Shown: positions 1 to 8,336 of the stretch, piece by piece
Layout: each line of letters starts with the position of its first letter
Position numbering within the stretch: the first letter of the stretch is position 1
Assembly: GCF_014837245.1 (NCBI RefSeq)
Contig: NZ_JACYFU010000002.1
Coordinates: forward strand, 868,001 to 932,000
Length of the DNA: 64,000 nucleotides
Source of the DNA: Devosia oryzisoli
GTDB taxonomy: Bacteria > Pseudomonadota > Alphaproteobacteria > Rhizobiales > Devosiaceae
Direction of reading: 5' to 3'
The notes under the pieces: model-generated
What the model was told of the DNA's origin: nothing
Databases searched by the model: none
The model's input: only the letters and a program-made list of their open reading frames with translations
Program-made: the position numbers and the translations under genes

Positions 1-651
1 GATGGCGAAACACACCGAGACGGCCTGCACGTTGTCCGGTTGTGCCTCGGCGGGCGCGCTGGGCTCACCCGTATCGGACTGGGATTCAAACCCCTTGGCG
101 TATTCCGCGCCGGTCATGGGCAGAAGGTCGCCCAGTTCCGTAGCGTCAATGATGTAGGACGCCGAGCAGACAATCTCCCGCCCGCTGTCCCGATGCCGCA
201 GCGTGACCGCGCGCACCGTGTCGCCATCCACATCGGCCGCCACCGGACGGTAGGGCTGCAACACCGTCAGTTTGCCGCCCGCGCGCCAGGGCGCGATCAT
301 GGCCTCAAGCACGGCAAGACCCACACGCGGTTCGGCGCAGAGCCGGCTCACCCAGCCGGCGCCAGGGTTGAGGTCACCCCAGCCGCGGCTCTCGGCGGTG
401 AGCGGATAATGGTCGCGATAATATTGACGGATGCCGTTGCGCAGCTGGCGATAGGAGCGTGTGACGCCGAACTGTTCCACCCACGAATGCTCGTCCGGCG
501 GCACGGCCTGGCTCGTCAGCTGTCCGCCGATCCAGTCGTATTCCTCGCTCATGATGACGGTACGGCCCGAGCGCAGCGCGCCAAGGGCTGCGGCAACGCC
601 GCCCAGTCCGGCGCCAACGATGAGGATGTCTGCGTGAAGCTCTTTGGTCAT
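1..651 (-). CDS. FAD-dependent oxidoreductase (partial, C-terminus beyond window)
   Basis: The reverse-strand frame opens at 651 and runs off the left edge, so only about 217 N-terminal residues are present. The start MTKELHADILIVGAGLGG contains the dinucleotide-binding GxGxxG motif, followed by E and by YDWIGGQLTSQ, which is typical of the FAD-dependent oxidoreductases of the PF12831 type. The ATG overlaps the stop of the upstream LacI gene by 4 bp (ATGA), so the two are translationally coupled and the regulator probably controls this enzyme. The substrate is unknown. Family-level assignment is firm; anything finer is inference. Confidence 0.82.
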   Translation of the reverse strand, partial: MTKELHADILIVGAGLGGVAAALGALRSGRTVIMSEEYDWIGGQLTSQAVPPDEHSWVEQFGVTRSYRQLRNGIRQYYRDHYPLTAESRGWGDLNPGAGWVSRLCAEPRVGLAVLEAMIAPWRAGGKLTVLQPYRPVAADVDGDTVRAVTLRHRDSGREIVCSASYIIDATELGDLLPMTGAEYAKGFESQSDTGEPSAPAEAQPDNVQAVSVCFAI

Positions 652-1679
652 GGAATCCGACTATTTTGAGAAGAAACGGGGCCAAGGGTGTCGCCCTCGA
701 CGATGGGGCAATCGAGCAGCACCTGCTCGACCGCAGCGCCGTTCTCCACCCGCCGCACCAGCATCTCGGTGGCGGCGCGGCCCATGGCCTCGCGGGGGAT
801 GGAGAAGGACGTGAAGCGCCGGCCGTGTTCCTCGGCGCGGATATGGTTGCCGAGCACCACGATCGAGAGATCGTCGGGCACAGAGAGCCCCCCCGCGCGC
901 GCCGCTGCTTCCACGCCGATGGCATCAGCCAATTCCGTGAAAAATGCGCAGGTTGCGCCGGACTCGAGGATGGCTTCCAACGTTTCTGCCGGCACGCCGC
1001 CGACCGAAAAACGGGAATGGACCAAGGTTGCATCGCCCAAAGCCGGTTCGAATCCGCTCCAGCGATCGACAGTCGACTCTGCGCCTTGGTTGAGGCCGAT
1101 ATAGGCGATCTTGGAATGACCAAACTGGCGCGCACGATCAACCAGCGCACGGGTGCCGGTCACGTAGTCGCCGCCGACATAGGGTACGGGACCGCCGGCG
1201 TCATCGCGGCGACCGACGGCGACAAAGGGAAAGTCGCCGGCCACCAGCCGTGCCAGTTCTTCGCTCTCGAACTGCCGGCCAAGGATAATACATCCGTCGG
1301 CCAGACGGAGGCGGACGTTCTCGCCAAAGATGCGCCTTGGCGTACCCGCGCCGGTCAGCAACAACAGGTCATAGCCCAGATCCTGTGCCGCCTCTTCGAT
1401 GCCCAAAAGGAAGGGCGTGAAGAAATCGGCCTGGGCCGAAGGGAATGCTGGCTCGTAGGTGAATACGCCCAATATCCGATTGAGGCCCTTGACCATGCGC
1501 CGCGCGATCGGATCGGCAACATAGCCAGTTTCCCGGATGACTTTCTGGACGCGCTCACGCGTCTCTTGGGGGATGCGCTTGGAATTGTCCGGCGAGCCGT
1601 TCAGCACGAAGGATACCGTCGCCTGGCTCACACCTGCCAGCTGCGCAATGTCCTTCTGCGTAAGGCGTTTATTCGCCAT
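648..1679 (-). CDS. LacI-family transcriptional regulator
   Basis: A 343-aa protein of normal LacI length. The N-terminus has the helix-turn-helix and hinge (TQKDIAQLAGVSQATVSFVL, residues about 7-26), followed by a periplasmic-binding-protein-like effector domain (for example RILGVFTYEP near residue 68 and YVGGDYVTGTRALVDRA in the middle). It probably represses itself and the FAD oxidoreductase, whose start overlaps its stop by 4 bp. Two LacI-type palindromes lie 20-50 bp upstream of its ATG. The effector is likely a sugar or related small molecule; this is inference from the family. Confidence 0.92.
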   Translation of the reverse strand: MANKRLTQKDIAQLAGVSQATVSFVLNGSPDNSKRIPQETRERVQKVIRETGYVADPIARRMVKGLNRILGVFTYEPAFPSAQADFFTPFLLGIEEAAQDLGYDLLLLTGAGTPRRIFGENVRLRLADGCIILGRQFESEELARLVAGDFPFVAVGRRDDAGGPVPYVGGDYVTGTRALVDRARQFGHSKIAYIGLNQGAESTVDRWSGFEPALGDATLVHSRFSVGGVPAETLEAILESGATCAFFTELADAIGVEAAARAGGLSVPDDLSIVVLGNHIRAEEHGRRFTSFSIPREAMGRAATEMLVRRVENGAAVEQVLLDCPIVEGDTLGPVSSQNSRIP

Positions 1680-1699
1680 AAAGCACCACCACCAGATCT

Positions 1700-1731
1700 G
1701 CTAATTCGTATCAGCGCTAATGCGTATTAGC
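1700..1731. promoter_or_regulatory. Tandem LacI-type operators upstream of the 648-1679 regulator
   Basis: Two adjacent imperfect palindromes with a central CG, the usual LacI-family operator layout, are visible: GCTAATTCGTATCAGC (1700-1715) and GCTAATGCGTATTAGC (1716-1731). They lie directly upstream of the reverse-strand LacI start at 1679, which suggests autoregulation of the LacI/FAD-oxidoreductase pair. Binding itself is inferred. Confidence 0.6.
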
Positions 1732-1799
1732 TTCGATATGCGTGGGGTGCAAGGGAAAGTTGCGTGCCGAGCGAGCCTGTCAATGGCGAGGCGGCGGGG

Positions 1800-2150
1800 A
1801 TGCCAATTGCATGAGGGTCGAGGATATGGTCCGCCCCGACGCACTGCCGAGAACAACGGAGCCGTGGGGGCCCGAGCACGGCGCAATGGCCACCACAGTC
1901 ATCAGCGTCGACAGCACCTTCGCCGCCCGATCGCGCTGGCAGAGGTCGCGGATCATCCCCGGCCAGCGCAGCGCCGGCGCTGGCCCCTAGGGAGTGCACC
2001 ACCCGCCACACGATCAACTGGGTGCCGTCGCCCGACAAGGCGCCCTCCCCCGCCGAACCGATGACGAGCCGAGTATGCCGAGCAGGACCGGACCGCTCGG
2101 CCGAAGCGGTCGCTGACCCGACCGTCAGGTCCTGAACTCTCCTGGCGCGG
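1800..2150 (-). pseudogene. Remnant of a Bcr/CflA-type MFS drug-efflux transporter
   Basis: Reading the reverse strand gives VSDRFGR (about 2100-2125), then after a frameshift LIVWRVVHSLGASAGAALAG, then after another shift MIRDLCQRDRAAKVLSTLMT and VVAIAPCSGP. In that order these match the conserved stretch of Bcr/CflA transporters (SDRFGRRPVLL...RxxQALGASAGxVLARAxVRDLY...RxLSxLMxVxAIAP). The frame is broken at least twice and neither end of a full-length transporter is present, so this is a decayed fragment. Confidence 0.6.
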
Positions 2151-2549
2151 AGCGGAAGTCTGGACGGGCAGGACCGGCCGCCGGGAAATGATCAGGAAAC
2201 GATGCGCGCATTTCCCCGCCGGCCGGCCCTCTCCGAGCCGCAAACGCGCTCGATCGAGCCTGTCATGGACAAGCGGTGCCCGTCATCCACGACGCGGCAT
2301 CCTTCGCCTGGCCCCGAGGCAGAGGCCTCAAGCGTTTCCGCCCGATAATATGGTCTCCGCAGGGCCGCCCCTTATCCCATGGCGCAGCGTGCAGGCCCGG
2401 CCTGCGATACGGCTGGCATCAACCGCTGGATTCACCAGGCGTAGCCGTATTCAGAAATGCCGGCAACGTCCCTCCCCCGCTCCTCGTCCGCGCCATTCTC
2501 GCGTTCCCGCCCCATCTGCTTGACAGGCCGCGCTGCGGCGCCCTAGGCC
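2151..2549. other. Stretch without a recognisable gene
   Basis: About 400 bp between the MFS relic and the LacI fragment. Short frames exist on both strands but none shows a recognisable motif or a convincing ribosome binding site. Confidence 0.5.
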
Positions 2550-2565
2550 GCTTAGACGTTTAAGC
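2550..2565. promoter_or_regulatory. LacI-type operator in front of a truncated regulator
   Basis: GCTTAGACGTTTAAGC is a 16-bp palindrome with a single mismatched pair and a central CG, 10 bp before the ATG of the LacI fragment at 2576. It looks like the former autoregulatory operator of that gene. Confidence 0.5.
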
Positions 2566-2575
2566 AGGGTGTTTC

Positions 2576-2765
2576 ATGGCCCGCAAGCCGCCCACCATCG
2601 TCGATGTCGCCAAGCGCGCCAGTGTCTCGGCTGCCACGGTCTCCTATGTGCTGAGCGGCCGCGAGGAGCTTTCGAGCCGCATCGCGCCCGACACCCAGGA
2701 GCGCATCCGGACCGCCATCGCCGAACTCGACTACACCGGCAGGCTGACCAGGCGACGGTCGCGCC
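2576..2765 (+). pseudogene. LacI-family regulator, N-terminal fragment
   Basis: The frame starts MARKPPTIVDVAKRASVSAA with the TVSYVLSG recognition-helix region and QERIRTAIAELDY, a standard LacI DNA-binding domain of about 57 residues. Homology stops near 2750 where IS3-transposase-like sequence begins, so the effector domain is gone. An insertion followed by deletion is the likely cause. A stray DNA-binding domain could in principle still be made (frame open to 2827), but no function is claimed. Confidence 0.75.
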
Positions 2766-3097
2766 CCGAACACCGGCCAGGGCAGCCAGTTCACCAGCAT
2801 GACCTTCGCCGGCCTGTTGCGCGATAACGTCTTCGTCGAGCGGTTCAGGTGATCGATCAAGGACGAAGAGGTTTACCTGCGCGCATACGAAACCGTCGCC
2901 GACGCCCGCGGCGGCCTCGATCAGCCCCTAGCGGGCCTTCTACAACGGCCGGCCGCAGGCCCCACTCGAGTCGTAACCGAAACACGCCCGGCGCCGCCTA
3001 CTATGATACGCTGATGCCAATCCCGGCAGCGGCCAGACAGAAATCCAGGTAGCGATGCCCCGATAGCTGTTCAGACGAACCGACCCACCTCTTTGAG
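2766..3097 (+). mobile_element. IS3-family transposase remnant (3' end of orfB)
   Basis: The frame around 2773 reads NTGQGSQFTSMTFAGLLRDN, then VFVERF with a stop where Trp is expected, then SIKDEEVYLRAYETVADAR, and in a shifted frame FYNGR and AAYYDTLMPIP. These are the ordered C-terminal motifs of IS3-family DDE integrase-type transposases (TDQGSQFTS, the Glu region VFVERLWRSIKYEEVYLRAY, and FYNxxRPHSSL). About 15 codons appear deleted between GLL and RDN, and there are frameshifts and stops. Downstream, 3053-3097 looks like the 3' non-coding end. The element is dead. The following 240 bp (3098-3335) hold nothing recognisable. Confidence 0.75.
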
Positions 3098-3335
3098 CCA
3101 GATGCCGAAGATGTTGGACTTCTGACGAGCGACGCGGGTCTGAGTGGGACCGACCACCACGATGACGACCGATATGGTCCCTGCACGGTCGAGGCATCGG
3201 CACCAGCTGCCGGAAGGATCTGACCGAAGAGGGTTCTACCGTTCACTGTCACAGCTCGAGGTGATTTCCGAGTTATTGCTCGATACCTGCGTGACGAGGA
3301 GGACGAGGGCAGTCAGCATGGCAGCGGGAGGCGCT

Positions 3336-3782
3336 TCACCTCAGCCCTCCCGGCCCCATGACGGCCATGCTGAAGGTATCGGCGGGGACAAGGACCAGCA
3401 ACAGGCCGAAGCGGATGGCGACGGCCAGCACCAGAAGCGCAAGGAGGCCGCGCAGTTGCTCGCCGCGCAAGTACTTGCCGGCCGAGGCGCCGAACTGAGC
3501 GCCCACCGTACCTCCGACCATTAGGCAGAAGGCGAGCAGGATATCGACGCTTTGGCTCTGGACGGCGTGCAGGATGGTGGTGGCGCCCATCATTGCCACC
3601 ACCTGGGCGAGCGAGGTGCCGATGACGACGTTGCCGGGCACGCGCAGCAAGTAGACCAGCGCCGGTACCATGATGAAGCCGCCGCCGATGCCGAGGAGCG
3701 AGCCGACGAATCCGATGAAGAGGCCGATGATCAGCACCGGCAGCACGCTGATATAGAGGCGCGACTGCGCGTCGACCATCAC
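3336..3782 (-). pseudogene. TSUP-family (TauE/SafE-like) permease, C-terminal half
   Basis: The 148-aa frame has hydrophobic helices including VLIIGLFIGFVGSLLGIGGG followed by FIMVPALVYLL, the repeat signature of sulfite-exporter TauE/SafE (TSUP) permeases. Full TSUP proteins have two such halves and about 250-300 residues; here only the C-terminal half remains and homology starts abruptly at the junction near 3785. It is therefore probably a truncated gene rather than a functional half-transporter. The C-terminus ends in frame at GPGGLR. Confidence 0.7.
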
Positions 3783-4041
3783 CTTCTTTTATACCGAGGC
3801 CATCGTGCAGATCGACGCCTGGGGCGGCTGGCGGCAGGTGTGGCGCGACGGGGTTGCGGGCGAACGCGAGACGCAGGAAACGCGTGCCACGCCGCTGCAG
3901 ACATTCCTCGCCGTGCGCAGCGGACAGATGAACAATCCTTCACCGGTGGAGAATGGCATCCGCTTCGCCCGGCTGTGGGACGCCATCAAGGCCTCCGCCG
4001 CGGCGGATGGCGCGCCTGTGGACCCGCAGATGGTGGGATAA
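3781..4041 (+). pseudogene. Probable Gfo/Idh/MocA-type oxidoreductase, C-terminal fragment
   Basis: The plus-strand frame from 3781 reads TFFYTEAIVQIDAWGGWRQV and ends with PVENGIRFARLWDAIKASAA, which resembles the extreme C-terminus of Gfo/Idh/MocA sugar dehydrogenases (NxxENGxRFAxLxDAIxxSA). It begins at the junction with the oppositely oriented TSUP fragment and has no N-terminal Rossmann domain. The family assignment is from memory of the motif and is moderately uncertain. Confidence 0.45.
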
Positions 4042-4220
4042 TTGGCAGGAGCCCGCCGGCCAAAAGTCCGGGGCAAGTCCGGCAGTCGCGATGGGAGGCT
4101 GGAGCTCGCCAGCCGAGACCGCGCGGCTGGTTCTGCGACGACGTTGTGTTGGCGAGAACAAGGCGGCCTCAGGAACGTAGCCGCCGCTGGGCCATTGCTT
4201 CCTCACAGGAGGATGCAAAG

Positions 4221-4433
4221 ATGTCTCACGACCCTCGAGTTGATCTGAGCGAGCTATATTCGGTTTCGCCATGGGCTCACGAACAGGCGAATGCGTTTGA
4301 CCGGCAGGAGCTGCGTGAAGCGTTGGAGCAAGTGTCGGGGCGTGCCGATGATCGCTTAAGCGTTGGCTCTTGGGTGCGGGCAATCAACCGCTGTCACTCG
4401 GACCTTTGGCGAGCTCTCGATGCGCAGGGGTGA
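4221..4433 (+). CDS. Small hypothetical protein (70 aa)
   Basis: ATG at 4221 is preceded by a clear ribosome binding site (ACAGGAGG about 9 bp upstream). The product, MSHDPRVDLSELYSVSPWAH followed by an acidic helical segment and INRCHSDLWRALDAQG, is not recognised. It is the first of four small plus-strand ORFs preceding the recombinase, the typical cargo of a small integrated element. No membrane segment is visible. Confidence 0.5.
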   Translation: MSHDPRVDLSELYSVSPWAHEQANAFDRQELREALEQVSGRADDRLSVGSWVRAINRCHSDLWRALDAQG

Positions 4434-4497
4434 AGCGCACGCAGCGGTTGCATCTCCTTTTCCGCCGTGGCTGAATGCTTCGGTTTGGGAGGTTCAG

Positions 4498-4764
4498 ATG
4501 CAGGTGAACGTGTTCGTTTCCGAGGTGGAGCAGGACGGCACGCCCACGGCGATGCTGGTTCTGCCATTTGGACCTGAAGCGGTCATCCCTGAACATCTCC
4601 GCAAAGTTAAATGGCGGTACTTCGCCACCGCAGATGCAGATGATGCCCTCATCGGCTTGGGCCGTAGAGGAGTGGAGTCCGCACTTGCCACAGACGGATA
4701 CGTGCTGACAACGCCAGTACAGCGGACCCGGTTAGCTTCGGCACCAGGCAGTCCTGACCACTGA
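4498..4764 (+). CDS. Small hypothetical protein (88 aa)
   Basis: The start at 4498 follows GGGAGG by 6 bp, which favours it over the longer upstream frame. The sequence begins MQVNVFVSEVEQDGTPTAML and contains KVKWRYFATADADDALIGLG. No family is recognised. It looks like a compact soluble alpha/beta protein. Its neighbours are other unrecognised small ORFs. Confidence 0.5.
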   Translation: MQVNVFVSEVEQDGTPTAMLVLPFGPEAVIPEHLRKVKWRYFATADADDALIGLGRRGVESALATDGYVLTTPVQRTRLASAPGSPDH

Positions 4765-4847
4765 CCGAAAGTCACCAAGCGTTGCAGCCGTGTCACCATA
4801 GCCGCCTCGACAGGTGCTAAAGCGCCTTGTGTCTGAGGAGGTCTGCG

Positions 4848-5012
4848 ATGGACGCACCCACGAAAGTCGAGACGAAGCCAAGAGCGAATCCCCTCCTGAG
4901 GGACAAGCCTTTCGATCCCTGGGAAGAAAAGTTTCGCTCGCACTTCGCGCCTTCAAGCGTGGAGCGTGCGAACACCGATCGAGCTAAATCGGACAATGAT
5001 GGCCGCGATTGA
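4848..5012 (+). CDS. Small hypothetical protein (54 aa)
   Basis: ATG 4848 follows GAGGAG by 7 bp. The 54-aa product is highly charged and low in hydrophobic residues (MDAPTKVETKPRANPLLRDK, then FDPWEEKFRSHF), suggesting a disordered or nucleic-acid-associated peptide. Not recognised. Confidence 0.4.
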   Translation: MDAPTKVETKPRANPLLRDKPFDPWEEKFRSHFAPSSVERANTDRAKSDNDGRD

Positions 5013-5174
5013 ACCAAGCGCTGTTACTCTGAATGCCGGACAGGCTGCTGCGCCACCACATTGTCTTTAGCCATGCAGGTCCTCATTGATGTGGAGAAGT
5101 TGAATGCGATGGATTCTGGTGAGGCCCTATTAAGACCCGATCGGTAGCGCTGCACGCTTCGGAGGCAGCAGCAC

Positions 5175-5372
5175 ATGACGACGTACAAGATCACGCACCT
5201 GTCCGGCCGTAGCGACCTGGTCGAGGATCCTCGGTCCCTGGAGGCTCTCACGGTGAAGCTCTGCCAGGAGGGCTTTCTGACACTGCGGGTGCGGTCCTCC
5301 GGATATTCGAACAGCACGAAGAGAATCAGCATCCTCGAGCGAGCTGTGGCGACAATCGAACCGCAGGACTAG
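5175..5372 (+). CDS. Small hypothetical protein (65 aa)
   Basis: The 65-aa frame starts MTTYKITHLSGRSDLVEDPR after a CGGAGG-like ribosome binding site about 10 bp upstream. It has alternating beta/alpha character and no recognised motif. Last of the four small ORFs before the convergent recombinase gene. Confidence 0.45.
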   Translation: MTTYKITHLSGRSDLVEDPRSLEALTVKLCQEGFLTLRVRSSGYSNSTKRISILERAVATIEPQD

Positions 5373-5535
5373 CGGCCGATATTGGGCAAGCGTCCCTCCA
5401 TGGCTCAATTGCCAGGCCTTGAAGGCTTAGATGCACGTGAACGTGTGCCACGGCCGATGCCGGCAGGCGACGTCCGGTTCAAGGACCGCCGGTGACGTCA
5501 CTAGGCCCACTCGGTGCCCAGAATTTGCGGAGAGT

Positions 5536-6735
5536 TCAGACACTGTCCCCCGGTTCTGATCCGGGGTCATCTGGTGCACGATTGTGGCGCCGCTGCTGGG
5601 CCTCCCGGATTCGCTGCCCCAGGGCATTGACGTCAATGTCTTGGTCGTAGCGCGAGAAAGCTGCCGCCACCGCTTCGGGCGACAGCGGCTCTGACCCCTC
5701 GGTTGGCAGCGCCCGCGGTGGAGGCATGTCCTCGAAAACGAAGCCAGTGGCAGGTTTGGACGGCTGTGCCGCGGGCACCGCCGTCTCCTTCGTCGCTGCC
5801 GGCGCGGGAACATCTTCGAGGTCGCGCTCAACCTCGGGAACCAGCTCCGCACGGGCGACAGCCTTGCGCTTGTGCCCCGCCGCAGCGCGGGCATAGTGGG
5901 TGTGCGCCGTCCTGATCGAAGTGTGTCCGCAAAGGCGCGCGATCTCCTGCGGCGAAAGGCCGGCCCGGGCCCAGGTGGCGATGGCGATGTGCCGGAATGA
6001 GTACGGCGCGAGCGGGCGGATTTCGATGCGCTCGCAGGCCCGCCGCATCTGCTCGGCGATGCATTTTTCCCAAGCTCGAAACTGCCGGCGCGACATGCCG
6101 GGATCGATCAGGCTGATCAGAAGGCCAAGCCCGATCAGCACATCTCCATCAAGATCACCCAGGTATTGCGGGCGGCTGTCGGCTTGCCCGTCACGCCGCT
6201 TGGCGTTGGGCAGGATGAGGGTGGTTCCCACAAGTTCGGCCCCCATCAGTTCGACGGGACGGAAGCCGCTATGGCCGGCAACGAGGGTAAACAACGCCGC
6301 CAGCACCGCATTCATATTTCCCCATCTGGTGCCATGGCGCTTGAGCTCGGCAAAGAGGGCCGCCGCTTCTTCTTCGGTCGCATCCTCCACCTTCCTTTTT
6401 TTGCCGCCCCCGGTCCTGTCGCTGCCCCTTGGTGGCTTTCGCTTGCGGGCCGTCAGAGCGGCATCGAGCAAAGCCCACACATCCTCGAATGCCGGGGGCG
6501 TGCCGTTTCGGCGCAAGAGCACCTTCACGATGCGCCGCAGGACGCCGCGATAGACAGGAAGCGAAGACGGATCGAGCGGTCCCCCTGCCTTTTGCTGCTC
6601 AACCAGGGCCTCTACCGGATCGTGTTCAGGAAAGGCCGCAAGCGCACTCTTCAGCATGGCGCGGCCCTCTCGATAGTAGAAGGCGTTGGTGCTCATTTGT
6701 GCGGGCCCTGACGGGGGCGGTGGGATTCTGGCCAT
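5536..6735 (-). CDS. Tyrosine-type site-specific recombinase/integrase
   Basis: Start chosen at 6735 (MARIPPPPSG), because AAGGAG lies 8 bp upstream; this gives 399 aa. The catalytic domain is visible: HSGFRPVELMGAEL (first Arg), a Lys-containing strand NAKRRDG, then PYSFRHIAIATWARAGLSPQ (second Arg), LCGHTSIRTAHTHYAR (His and the Tyr nucleophile). The usual His of HxLR is a Tyr here (YSFR), which is unusual. After the Tyr there is a long C-terminal tail of about 110 residues rich in Pro and Glu. It probably mobilises or integrates the surrounding element; no attachment site was identified. Confidence 0.78.
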   Translation of the reverse strand: MARIPPPPSGPAQMSTNAFYYREGRAMLKSALAAFPEHDPVEALVEQQKAGGPLDPSSLPVYRGVLRRIVKVLLRRNGTPPAFEDVWALLDAALTARKRKPPRGSDRTGGGKKRKVEDATEEEAAALFAELKRHGTRWGNMNAVLAALFTLVAGHSGFRPVELMGAELVGTTLILPNAKRRDGQADSRPQYLGDLDGDVLIGLGLLISLIDPGMSRRQFRAWEKCIAEQMRRACERIEIRPLAPYSFRHIAIATWARAGLSPQEIARLCGHTSIRTAHTHYARAAAGHKRKAVARAELVPEVERDLEDVPAPAATKETAVPAAQPSKPATGFVFEDMPPPRALPTEGSEPLSPEAVAAAFSRYDQDIDVNALGQRIREAQQRRHNRAPDDPGSEPGDSV

Positions 6736-6926
6736 CCCCAGCTCCTTGCCGAAGTTATGGGCAAGAATAGCCGTCGGTTTTGCATTAGTCCACGGTTTTT
6801 GCATGAAGAACGGGCTGTTTTTTTCTCGTTTGCGCCAGGCCGGCCCGCGGGCGAAGAGGCTATCGGCGTCAGCAGGCATTCGGCGCGCCCCCTCCCTCCT
6901 CTACTTTGGAGCGTTCACGCTGGGCG

Positions 6927-6993
6927 GGACTCAAGCGGCCTCATACTGACTCGGGCGGTCACGACTTGACTCGACTTCACTCGAAATGACTCA
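6927..6993. repeat. Array of seven 10-bp-phased TGACTC-like direct repeats
   Basis: The core TGACTCG/A recurs in exact 10-bp register: GGACTCA 6927, GGCCTCA 6937, TGACTCG 6947, GGTCACG 6957, TGACTCG 6967, TCACTCG 6977, TGACTCA 6987. One helical turn per unit puts all sites on one face of the DNA. It lies between the divergent recombinase (start 6735) and the 7073 gene. It could be an iteron-like, centromere-like or cooperative operator site; the role is inference. Confidence 0.65.
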
Positions 6994-7072
6994 GTCCCCG
7001 GCGCGCGATCGTGATAGAGGGCCACTCCTGCCTTCTGGGCGGGACAGGACAAGCACCACCCGGAGCTGACCG

Positions 7073-8320
7073 TTGTTGATCATCGATACCCCTCCGCTCG
7101 TTTGCGTTCATATTTCCGAACTGCCGGAGCGCCTGGTGCGGCCGCATCACTTGCTGGTCGCCGTCATTACGGAAGAGGAAGGGTATTCCGCGAGCATCGA
7201 CCTTGCGGTCGTCAGGGAGCAATCCCGTCCGGCTGCGCGGACGTACACGGCGCTGCGCTCGAGCCAATTCTATCGCGACTGGCTCGTCGTCTGGGGGAGC
7301 AGGCGGGAATTTGGCGAGCGCGGGTTCGTGGCGCAGCCCGGACAGGTCTTGGCCACCCTGGTGGCTGACGGAGAGCACATCGTGAGCCGCAGGCAGGCGA
7401 GACGGGGAACATATCCGTACAGCACGCTCGAAAAGGTCGTGCAGTCGGTCCTGGCCGCACACCTCTACAAGTGCAGCCGCCTGCTTGGCGGCGCCATTGC
7501 CGCCAACGAGGGCCCTGCGCGGGGCGAGCCCGGCGCTGCCAGCGTCATCACCAGCCTGCTCCTCCCCCTCAAGACGGTTCTCCGCTCAGGCAAGCGGACC
7601 AAGGCACAAGACTGGGCCAGCAACCTCTATGACGAGCTGCGCAACGATATTGGCCCGCCCTTCATTCGCGCCCTTTATGGGGAGAAACCGAGAACAGTCG
7701 AGCTGGACGTGGGAGCCCGCTGGTTCGCGCGGGGGATGGAACTGGCAAACCGGCATCCGCTTCATGAAGATGTCGAGCATCAGCTGCCTGAGATCGCCGA
7801 CGAGCTGACCTTGCTCGACACGATGGTGAGCCTGCGTATGCGGGTCGCGCGAATGGCCAGCGGCGAAAGAGCAATCAACGCCGCCTGGGACGACGCCGAG
7901 GTGATCCCGTTCGAGCTTGCCGAGCCCGTATTGTGGGAAAGCGATGCGATGGAACGGCCGGGTCTGCAGGAGATGACCGAGGTCGCGTATCGGTATGACT
8001 TCGATGTCTCTCAGCTCTACCCCGAGCAGGGTTACCTGCGTCCTCATTTTCTGGCTGCGGCGGCGGTGGGAAAGCATGAACGCAGGGGCGAGTTCGATGA
8101 AGATCCGTCAGCCCACTGGGGCCTGCTCGGCCTGATCGAGAAGACGGACGACGGCGGAATGGAGCGCGAACTCGCCGAGGCTCGCGCCTTTCTGCGCACT
8201 CGGCTTGGGGCAGATTTGCAGCAATGGGTGCTGCGCAAGGAGCCCGGACCCATCCTGAGACCCCTCGACATTCTCAGGGTGAGGCAGTTCAGACAAGACC
8301 AGGAAAAGGCAGGGGGCTGA
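7073..8320 (+). CDS. Hypothetical protein (415 aa)
   Basis: Starts at a TTG (7073), with CCGGAG about 7 bp upstream; no ATG is near. The soluble, mostly alpha-helical product (for example TLEKVVQSVLAAHLYKCSRL, WASNLYDELRNDIGPPFIRA, DVEHQLPEIADELTLLDTMV) matches no family I recognise. It has no signal peptide or membrane segment. It is preceded by the phased repeat array and ends in a terminator that overlaps its stop codon. Location between a recombinase and a partition-like operon suggests a role in the element, but no function can be assigned. Confidence 0.65.
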   Translation: MLIIDTPPLVCVHISELPERLVRPHHLLVAVITEEEGYSASIDLAVVREQSRPAARTYTALRSSQFYRDWLVVWGSRREFGERGFVAQPGQVLATLVADGEHIVSRRQARRGTYPYSTLEKVVQSVLAAHLYKCSRLLGGAIAANEGPARGEPGAASVITSLLLPLKTVLRSGKRTKAQDWASNLYDELRNDIGPPFIRALYGEKPRTVELDVGARWFARGMELANRHPLHEDVEHQLPEIADELTLLDTMVSLRMRVARMASGERAINAAWDDAEVIPFELAEPVLWESDAMERPGLQEMTEVAYRYDFDVSQLYPEQGYLRPHFLAAAAVGKHERRGEFDEDPSAHWGLLGLIEKTDDGGMERELAEARAFLRTRLGADLQQWVLRKEPGPILRPLDILRVRQFRQDQEKAGG

Positions 8321-8336
8321 GCCAGGCTCAGCCCCC
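8312..8336. terminator. Bidirectional hairpin terminator overlapping both stop codons
   Basis: An 11-bp perfect stem (GGGGGCTGAGC / GCTCAGCCCCC) with a 3-nt loop is followed by TTT. The TGA of the plus-strand gene (8320) and the TGA of the minus-strand gene (8328-8330) are both inside the hairpin, so one structure serves two convergent transcripts. Confidence 0.8.
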
